Below, one piece after another: positions 58,975 to 64,000 of a stretch of DNA of 64,000 nucleotides. The notes below the pieces were generated by a model. It saw nothing but the letters and a program-made list of their open reading frames with translations, was not told where the DNA came from and ran no database searches. The position numbers were made by a program, and so were the translations under genes. Source of the DNA: Gottfriedia sp002574545 (GTDB taxonomy: Bacteria; Bacillota; Bacilli; Bacillales; Bacillaceae_G); NCBI GenBank assembly GCA_052180195.1, contig CP197469.1; one strand, 5' to 3'. Position 1 is the stretch's first letter; every line of letters begins with the position of its first letter.

Positions 58975-59110
58975 CCTGTCTACTTGAAGTGGGGGCTTCT
59001 CGACTTATTGTTGCTTTTACAAGCCAACAAAAACTGACCGAGCTAACCCTCTTGTTCCAAGAGTTTTTGCTTCTGTGCTAATAATAGGCAAATGCCTTCA
59101 TTTTTGATAT
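58975..59110 (-). ncRNA. Putative omega-RNA (reRNA) of the TnpB element
   Basis: In active IS605 elements the guide RNA spans the 3' end of tnpB and the transposon right end, with the guide in flanking DNA. Here the region after the tnpB stop contains the hairpin GAAGCCCCCACTTC and a G-rich stretch in the expected place. This is inference from position and hairpin only; boundaries are approximate. Confidence 0.35.
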
Positions 59111-60182
59111 TGAGTGCTGAATTGTAGTCACGATCTATCGTATAACCGCATGAACAATGGTAGGTGCGTTCAGATAGTTTCATCAGTTTTTCAGAACCAC
59201 AACAAGAACACTTCTTAGTGGAAGGAAACCACTTATCAATTTTCACAAGCTGTTTTCCTTGTTCTTTTAATTTGTAAGCTAAGAAAGTAGTGAACATACC
59301 CCACCCATTGTCGTGAACGCTTTTACCAAAGTGAAGGGCTTGAGACATTCCTTTCATGTTCAAGTCCTCAATCACGACTGCATCAAAGTTAGAAGCTAAT
59401 TCTTTTGACTTATGGTGAAGGAAATCTTTGCGTTGGTTCGCTACTTTCTCATGAAGCTGAGCCACTACTAGACGTTGCTTATTCCAACGTGCAGAACCTT
59501 TTTTACGCTTAGACAAAATGCATTGTGCTTTTGCTAATTTTTCTGACATAACACGATAGTAGCGAGGATAATTGGCTCTCTCATTCTCGCTACTCACATA
59601 TAATTCAGCCATCGCAAAGTCTAATCCAATAACGTTTTTCACTTCTTTTTGTACAATTTCTTTTTCGTATTCAGTCAAAATAGAAACATAGTATTTACCA
59701 GTAGTTGTCATGGAGATCGTGCATGACTTGATTATATGGTCTGGTGGGATTTTTCTATGTTGTCTGATTCGTACCATTTTTAGCTTTGGTAATTTGATAT
59801 GGCGAGCAAATAACAGTATGTTTCCGTTTACGAGATTGGTTGTATATGAATTTCTACCTTTTTTGTTCTTGAATGTAGGAAAATCATTGTGACCACTAAA
59901 AAAATTCTTATATGCAGTTTGTAAATTTAGTTGGGCATTTGCCAGGGCTAAAGAATCAACTTCTTTTAACCATTCAAATTCTGCTTTGTATTTTGCAGGA
60001 GTTGGAAACTTTTTTTTCTTAAGTTGTTCCTGATCATCTTTGAATTTCTCATATGTTTCTTTTCGTTCTGCCAACATTATGTTGTAGACGAATCTCACAC
60101 AACCAAAAGTTTTTCGCATAAGAAATGCTTGTTCGTCAGTTGGGTATAATCGAAACTTATATGCTTTATTGTGCTTTGCCAT
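59043..60182 (-). CDS. tnpB: RNA-guided endonuclease TnpB (IS200/IS605 family)
   Basis: A 379-residue TnpB. The RuvC-like triad is intact: Asp188 in 'VIGLDFAM', Glu272 in 'VVIEDLNM' and Asp350/352 in 'IDRDYNSALNI'. The zinc finger has four cysteines (325, 328, 343, 345). The N terminus 'AYKFRLYPTDEQAFLMRKTFGCVRFVYNIML' is typical. TnpB uses a guide RNA to cut DNA at sites next to a short target-adjacent motif. ATG 60182 follows GAGGTGG at 6 nt and is preferred over the upstream in-frame ATG at 60197. The C-terminal helix 'LLLAQKQKLLEQEG' overlaps the predicted guide RNA. Confidence 0.95.
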   Translation of the reverse strand: MAKHNKAYKFRLYPTDEQAFLMRKTFGCVRFVYNIMLAERKETYEKFKDDQEQLKKKKFPTPAKYKAEFEWLKEVDSLALANAQLNLQTAYKNFFSGHNDFPTFKNKKGRNSYTTNLVNGNILLFARHIKLPKLKMVRIRQHRKIPPDHIIKSCTISMTTTGKYYVSILTEYEKEIVQKEVKNVIGLDFAMAELYVSSENERANYPRYYRVMSEKLAKAQCILSKRKKGSARWNKQRLVVAQLHEKVANQRKDFLHHKSKELASNFDAVVIEDLNMKGMSQALHFGKSVHDNGWGMFTTFLAYKLKEQGKQLVKIDKWFPSTKKCSCCGSEKLMKLSERTYHCSCGYTIDRDYNSALNIKNEGICLLLAQKQKLLEQEG

Positions 60183-60193
60183 ATCAATCCACC

Positions 60194-60250
60194 TCACTTT
60201 TGACCTAGATTTTCAATGTATTTCTTAATGGTATCTATTGCAGCCTGTTG
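60194..60250 (-). pseudogene. Remnant of the TnpA C terminus
   Basis: In one frame this encodes 'AAIDTIKKYIENLGQK' followed by a stop 12 bp before tnpB. That ending matches the C-terminal helix of Y1 transposases (T-I-K-K-Y-I-E-x). A stop lies immediately upstream, so only the tail is left. Confidence 0.45.
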
Positions 60251-60529
60251 TTAGCAGACAGAAACTTCTTGACCAAAAACATTTCTTTCCATAATTTTAT
60301 TCTGATAGGTGGAAAATCTCTCTACCTTCATTTATATCAAGAGTCAAATGATTTTTACAATTTAATTCAAGTTGAATAAAATAACAGTTTTTCTTCAAAA
60401 GTCTCACTCCTTTTTAGTAAGTAATTAAATAATAAGTAAAATTTAATAACTTGTGAAAATATTAACATATTAAATTCTATTAAATTCACTACAAATGTGA
60501 TCATAAATTGAAGAATTAAGAAATAAAAA

Positions 60530-60560
60530 ATGCAGTCTTCAAAAATTTTGAAGATTGCAT
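60530..60560 (-). terminator. Terminator of the Excalibur-domain gene
   Basis: A near-perfect 14-bp stem (ATGCAGTCTTCAAA with TTTGAAGATTGCAT) is followed, on the minus strand, by six T. It lies about 110 bp after the stop. Confidence 0.7.
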
Positions 60561-60671
60561 TGATACTTAAATATAGTATGGGTTACAATAAACAAACTCG
60601 ATAAAAATCAGGTTTGCTAACATTCTGAAATAAGTCCTTCCTAGGAACTATCTTTTTTAAACTTCTAAAAC

Positions 60672-60935
60672 TTATTTTTCACACGCTATATAATCATGAT
60701 CTCGATCCATTTTTTGGTTAGCGTCATATAGAGCTTTTGATGCAAATGGTTTATATTTAGTTTTACCGCCTTTATTTTTAACGGATGAACTACGGGCAAC
60801 TCCACCCTTGTATGTTTTGTTCAATTCGGTGCAGTTTTTAAATTTTTTCACAGCTGCACTAGCATCATCAGTTGAAATCATTGAATAACTTTGGATAAGT
60901 CCAATTGTAAGAATACCAATAACAAGTTTTTTCAT
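60672..60935 (-). CDS. Secreted Excalibur calcium-binding domain protein
   Basis: An 87-residue protein with a signal peptide (cleaved after 'DASA') and a single Excalibur domain. 'FKNCTELNKTYKGGVARS' and the closing 'DRDHDYIACEK' give the two cysteines and the D-x-D-x-D-x-x-x-C-E Ca-binding loop. Found alone or attached to extracellular nucleases and cell-wall proteins in Bacillus. ATG follows AGGAGT. It probably stabilises an extracellular complex; exact role unknown. Confidence 0.9.
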   Translation of the reverse strand: MKKLVIGILTIGLIQSYSMISTDDASAAVKKFKNCTELNKTYKGGVARSSSVKNKGGKTKYKPFASKALYDANQKMDRDHDYIACEK

Positions 60936-61386
60936 CTTTAATAACTCCTATCTATTTTTTGTAATAAATGCTACCTATTTTATAAAGTTTCCAGCAAATA
61001 AATGTGTTTAATAGTTTGCTAAGAAACAAGTTGTATTTCACATTTATCTTAATCTATTTATAATTTTATCATAGAAAATCCTGTTATTTTAGTAAAAATT
61101 AGCCAGATTAATTTAGGGTTTATTCACTAATTTTATTACCTCTAATCAATTTTCCAGTGTAGAATGTTGTCTGGAACGTTGTAACTTAGAACTAGGACTC
61201 CACCGTTTTTGGAATTTAGAGTTTTTTCCGCTAGATCATCATTTTGTTTGAGAATAGTATTTCTCCAAACGTTGTTGATGGTCTGTCGATATAAAAGAAA
61301 AAATGTGCACAGACTTTGCTGTACACACTTCTTTATTAGTATATCATTTCGTTCTTATCATTAACATTTTTAGATGAATATGGGTA
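60936..61386. other. 451-bp intergenic region
   Basis: No gene visible. It holds the upstream region of the Excalibur gene and the terminator at 61305-61328. Confidence 0.35.
61305..61328 (-). terminator. Terminator of the DUF4352-like lipoprotein gene
   Basis: A 9-bp stem TGTGCACAG/CTGTACACA (one G-T pair) has a 6-nt loop; the minus-strand continuation is six T. It lies about 60 bp after the stop. Confidence 0.75.
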
Positions 61387-62025
61387 TTATTGCAAATTAA
61401 AGAATACTTGACCTCCAATGAATTCTTCATATCGTAATTGCGCTTTTTCCCCGGTTTTTACTAAATTAGCAATGTAGCCTTCTTTTTCATTCCCTACATA
61501 CATTTCATAGCTAAATTCAGGATCCGTTGTTCCATATACATCCCCACTATAAATATCTCCACTTTCACTTACTACTTTAAAATTCATAATTCCATCAATA
61601 TTAAATGCTAAATCTTCAGTAGCTGATTTTACAAATTTAACTTTTACCTTAGTTAATATCCATTCATAACCGACTGGCGCAGGATCATTAAATTCATTCA
61701 TACTTTTTAACTTAGCATATGCAGCATCTCCACGAACTACTTCTTCTACCGTTAAGTCAAACTTAATTGGAAATGAATCTCCATTGTCATTATATAATTC
61801 GTCATCAACAGTAGCAGTTTTCTTAAATGGGACTGGATTCGTTCTTGAACCAAGTTTGGATTGTTTTGGTTTTTCTGTTTTTTTAGTTGTTTTTACTTCT
61901 TCTTTTTTTGGAGGGTCTTCTTTTACAGTCACATCTTTTGTACCTTGCCCACATGCTGTTAATAACGAAATTGTTAATAAAGTTGTTCCAAATAAACTTA
62001 CTACCTTTGAATATTTTCTGTTCAT
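61387..62025 (-). CDS. Lipoprotein with DUF4352-like domain, 212 aa
   Basis: The signal peptide ends in 'SLLTAC', giving a lipoprotein. A Lys/Glu/Pro-rich linker (about 30-58) leads to an immunoglobulin-like beta domain: 'LGSRTNPVPFKKTATVDDELY', 'FDLTVEEVVRGDAAY', 'GYEWILTKVKVKFVKSAT' and 'GYIANLVKTGEKAQLRYE'. These match the DUF4352/Telomeric-repeat-like fold common on Bacillus surfaces. It is probably an extracellular binding or assembly factor. ATG has a GAGG site. Confidence 0.78.
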   Translation of the reverse strand: MNRKYSKVVSLFGTTLLTISLLTACGQGTKDVTVKEDPPKKEEVKTTKKTEKPKQSKLGSRTNPVPFKKTATVDDELYNDNGDSFPIKFDLTVEEVVRGDAAYAKLKSMNEFNDPAPVGYEWILTKVKVKFVKSATEDLAFNIDGIMNFKVVSESGDIYSGDVYGTTDPEFSYEMYVGNEKEGYIANLVKTGEKAQLRYEEFIGGQVFFNLQ

Positions 62026-62075
62026 TTTCTTAACCTCACTTTTAATTTACTTGTTGGTCTAATGAAATTTTGAAA

Positions 62076-62672
62076 TTACTTATCATTAAGCGCATCTGGG
62101 TAAACAATTTTATCGATTTCTTTTTGAGTAGCTTGATCTTTTACTAAAACGGTAACTTTATACTCATCTGGTTCTACCCCGTTATAAAGCTGATACATCA
62201 TTCCAGACATCCCAAAAGTAAATGCAGCAAGACCATCCATGCTATTTTCATAGGCTACTTTGTCTACAATCAAAGTAAACTCTGAAAAATCATTGTTGTA
62301 AGTAATATCCTTTAGCGAAGCAAAATCTTTACTCTCTTTTGTTTCATTGACTGTTTCAATGACTTCCTCTCTTAATCCTTTCATTATTTTCTTGTGTTGA
62401 GATTTAGACATTTTATAAGTCAGTGATCCATCGCTGTTTTTAGTAACTTTGATTCCTTCTTTTTCTGCATTAGCAATGGCTTTATTGATGTCGTCACCCT
62501 CAAACATTGAAGCTGGTAACGTGAGTTTTACATTGAATAGACCTTTATCGACGGCTACTGATTCTTCCTTTGATTTTGGACTTTTTGATGTTTCCTTTTC
62601 CTGATTGTTAGATGAACAGCCGGCTTGTAGAGTAATTAGAAGTGCTAATAATAAATAAGTAATTTTTTTCAT
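62076..62672 (-). CDS. Lipoprotein of unknown function, 198 aa
   Basis: ATG 62672 follows GGAGGAATTC, and the signal ends in 'ITLQAGC', so the protein is lipid-anchored. The 49 upstream codons of the frame are spurious. The domain contains 'VKLTLPASMFEGDDINKAIANAEKEGIKVTKNSDGSLTYKMSKSQHKKIMKGLREEVIE' and 'YKVTVLVKDQATQKEIDKIVYPDAL'. I do not recognise the family, though related lipoproteins are frequent in Bacillus. It lies 50 bp before the DUF4352-like lipoprotein gene and may be cotranscribed with it. Confidence 0.72.
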   Translation of the reverse strand: MKKITYLLLALLITLQAGCSSNNQEKETSKSPKSKEESVAVDKGLFNVKLTLPASMFEGDDINKAIANAEKEGIKVTKNSDGSLTYKMSKSQHKKIMKGLREEVIETVNETKESKDFASLKDITYNNDFSEFTLIVDKVAYENSMDGLAAFTFGMSGMMYQLYNGVEPDEYKVTVLVKDQATQKEIDKIVYPDALNDK

Positions 62673-62807
62673 ATGAATTCCTCCTTCAGTTTTTGGTTTA
62701 ATTGAATCTGGATTTATCTTAACTGATGGGATAGTCAGAAATTTGAGTGGGTAAATGAAAGTATTGGTTCTATTTGGTGGATTGGGGTTTTTAGTAAAAA
62801 ATATAAA

Positions 62808-62835
62808 AAACCTGTTCAAAAAAATGAACAGGTTT
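62808..62835 (-). terminator. Orphan terminator-like hairpin upstream of a lipoprotein gene
   Basis: A perfect 11-bp stem (62808-62818 with 62825-62835) has a 6-nt A loop, and the minus-strand side runs into six T. No gene ends upstream of it on the minus strand, so it may be a leader attenuator of the lipoprotein gene or a leftover of a lost gene. Confidence 0.6.
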
Positions 62836-63019
62836 GTATGTAAAATATCTTTACTTAATTTAATAACTTCTAAATTTAGAAAGAATCACTATTATTCTCA
62901 ATATAAATTTTCAGCTACGTGGTCATAAATAAATTTAATTTTTTACAATTTAAAATATTAATCTATCAATCTGAATTAATAGCAATAGTATAAAAATTGG
63001 TATATAATCATATTAATTA

Positions 63020-63031
63020 TTACGTACGTAA
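63020..63031. promoter_or_regulatory. Palindrome at the dndB promoter
   Basis: TTACGTACGTAA is a perfect 12-bp palindrome between a TATAAT box (63003-63008) and the GAGGTG ribosome binding site. Its position near +5 to +17 of the presumed transcript suggests an operator for a regulator of the dnd operon. Confidence 0.5.
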
Positions 63032-63046
63032 AATGAGGTGTAGTTA

Positions 63047-64000
63047 ATGGACTTTGGTTTCAGTTACGTATTTCCAGCAGTTCGTGGAAAACAAGCTTTA
63101 AAGGAGTATTATGTTGTAATGTGCCCTTTAAAACTCATACCAAAAATTTTCTTATTTGATGAAGAAGAAATTCCAGCAGAGCATAGATCACAAAGAATTT
63201 TAAATAAAAATCGTATACCTGAAATAACAAACTATATTATCGAAAATAGTAAAGATTATGTTTTCTCTTCTTTGACTGCTTCTGTAGATGGAGAAATGCA
63301 GTTTAATTCAATCAATGCTGATGGTGGCTTTAAAGATATCGGTCAATTACATGTTTCATTAGATGCTAGATTTTTAATTAATGATGGACAACATCGTAGA
63401 GCTGCGATTGAAGAAGCACTTAAAATTGATCCAGAACTAGGAAATGAAACAATTTCTATTGTAATTTTTCAAGATACAGGATTAAAAAAATCACAACAGA
63501 TATTTTCAGATTTAAATCGTCATGCGGTTAATACCACTACCTCGATTGGAATTTTATATGATCACCGTGATAAATTATCAATTCTTACTAAAGAAATTGT
63601 TGCAAATAACACTCTATTAGCACGTTACACAGATAAAGAACGTGTTACATTATCAAAGAATTCTCCAAAAATCCTGGCTCTAAATCATATTTTTAATACA
63701 AACCTTAGATTAGTTAATAAATCAAAAGGTGAAAATTTATTGAATGAAGAAGAACAATTTTTAATTGATTTTTGGAATGAATTGACTCAGACACTTCAAG
63801 AATGGAACTTAGTTTTTGAAAAGAAAATGAGTGCTAGAGATTTAAGAATGAATTATATCAATGGTCATGGTGTATGCCTTGAGGCAATTGGTTTAGTTGG
63901 CTATTTCTTAATAAAAAATTACTCTAATGATTGGAAAGGTTATATTCATCAACTTAATTCCATCGATTGGAGTAGAACTAACGAAAAAGATTGGTTACAT
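63047..64000 (+). CDS. dndB: DNA sulfur modification protein DndB (DGQHR domain), 3' end outside window
   Basis: The frame runs open to the window edge (318 codons, no stop), with GAGGTG 6 nt before ATG. Translation shows 'FSYVFPAVRGKQALKEYYVVMCPLKLIPKIF', 'PAEHRSQRILNKNRIPEITNYI', the defining 'FLINDGQHRRAAIEEAL' (DGQHR), and 'IFSDLNRHAVNTTTSIGILYDHRD'. These match DndB, the regulatory member of DNA phosphorothioation (Dnd) systems, usually first in a dndBCDE operon. The rest of the system should follow to the right. Related DGQHR proteins also occur in other defence islands, so the subtype needs the downstream genes. Confidence 0.88.
   Translation, partial: MDFGFSYVFPAVRGKQALKEYYVVMCPLKLIPKIFLFDEEEIPAEHRSQRILNKNRIPEITNYIIENSKDYVFSSLTASVDGEMQFNSINADGGFKDIGQLHVSLDARFLINDGQHRRAAIEEALKIDPELGNETISIVIFQDTGLKKSQQIFSDLNRHAVNTTTSIGILYDHRDKLSILTKEIVANNTLLARYTDKERVTLSKNSPKILALNHIFNTNLRLVNKSKGENLLNEEEQFLIDFWNELTQTLQEWNLVFEKKMSARDLRMNYINGHGVCLEAIGLVGYFLIKNYSNDWKGYIHQLNSIDWSRTNEKDWLH

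Larger units (their letters stand above)
58970..60250 (-). mobile_element. IS200/IS605-type element (TnpB-only, with TnpA remnant)
   Basis: The element consists of a complete tnpB gene, a tnpA 3' remnant directly upstream of it, and a right end with the hairpin GAAGCCCCCACTTC typical of Bacillus IS605-type elements. TnpA, needed for transposition, is absent apart from the remnant, so it is likely immobile on its own. The exact ends cannot be fixed by eye; the left end seems lost. Confidence 0.7.
60183..60671. other. Left flank of the TnpB element and intergenic region
   Basis: Contains the tnpA remnant (60194-60250), a 33-codon TTG frame with a GGAGTGA site near 60303-60405 (no family recognised, low confidence), and a terminator at 60530-60560. 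No other gene seen. Confidence 0.4.
62673..63046. other. 374-bp divergent intergenic region
   Basis: Holds the upstream region of the lipoprotein gene, an orphan terminator-like hairpin (62808-62835), and the dndB promoter region with its palindrome (63020-63031). No gene seen. Confidence 0.5.

Noticed and set aside
62673..62819. 49-codon extension of the lipoprotein gene
   Set aside because: It would bury the lipoprotein signal peptide; the internal ATG has a strong ribosome binding site.

Overview
The window is AT-rich, has strong GGAGG-type ribosome binding sites and many intrinsic terminators. It carries a GerA-type spore germination receptor operon, a menaquinone-type ForCE formate dehydrogenase, LysM/3D and S13 cell-wall proteins, and many Bacillus-type DUF proteins. 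This points to an endospore-forming, low-GC Gram-positive bacterium of the Bacillaceae. No rRNA, tRNA or CRISPR array was seen.

Layout. (1) 1-0.8 kb: the 3' part of a LacI-family regulator. (2) 1.0-14 kb: a molybdenum island. It holds a MOSC protein, modB, mobB, the string moaA-moeB-moeA-moaE-moaD-moaB-mobA-moaC, fdhD, and forC/forE, plus a DUF2294/MpsC-like gene. Nearly all of it is on the minus strand, and together it makes bis-MGD cofactor, sulfurates it and loads it into the formate dehydrogenase. ModA and ModC are not in the window. (3) 14-24.8 kb: a nitronate monooxygenase, cell-wall genes (L,D-transpeptidase, YocH-like LysM-3D protein, and a double-length S13 D,D-carboxypeptidase), a divergent vWA/HTH pair and a diguanylate cyclase. 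(4) 24.9-30.6 kb: the gerA-gerB-gerC type operon and an ABC-2 exporter. (5) 32.4-43.45 kb: a compact, apparently LacI-controlled operon. In transcription order it encodes an AtuA-family protein, a DUF4387 protein, a ribokinase-like kinase, an LplB/LplC/LplA-type ABC importer and two ADP-ribosylglycohydrolase-family proteins. A decayed third glycohydrolase and the LacI gene follow. The promoter and two perfect palindromic operators are visible. I know of no described pathway with this combination, and it is my main candidate for an undescribed system. (6) 43.6-47 kb: small poorly known genes and a metallophosphatase. (7) 47.4-52.2 kb: a Ula-type PTS with an SIS-domain protein, divergent from a PRD/EIIB/EIIA regulator. 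(8) 52.3-57.8 kb: a WYL regulator and a glutamine/polar amino acid ABC importer. (9) 57.9-62.8 kb: small membrane proteins and lipoproteins and an IS200/IS605-type TnpB element. (10) 63.05 kb to the end: the 5' part of a DndB-like gene (DGQHR domain), running off the window and suggesting that a DNA phosphorothioation locus begins here.

Many start codons were moved downstream of the longest open frame because a Shine-Dalgarno sequence sits just upstream of an internal start. Gene functions come from recognised motifs and family knowledge. No database search was possible.
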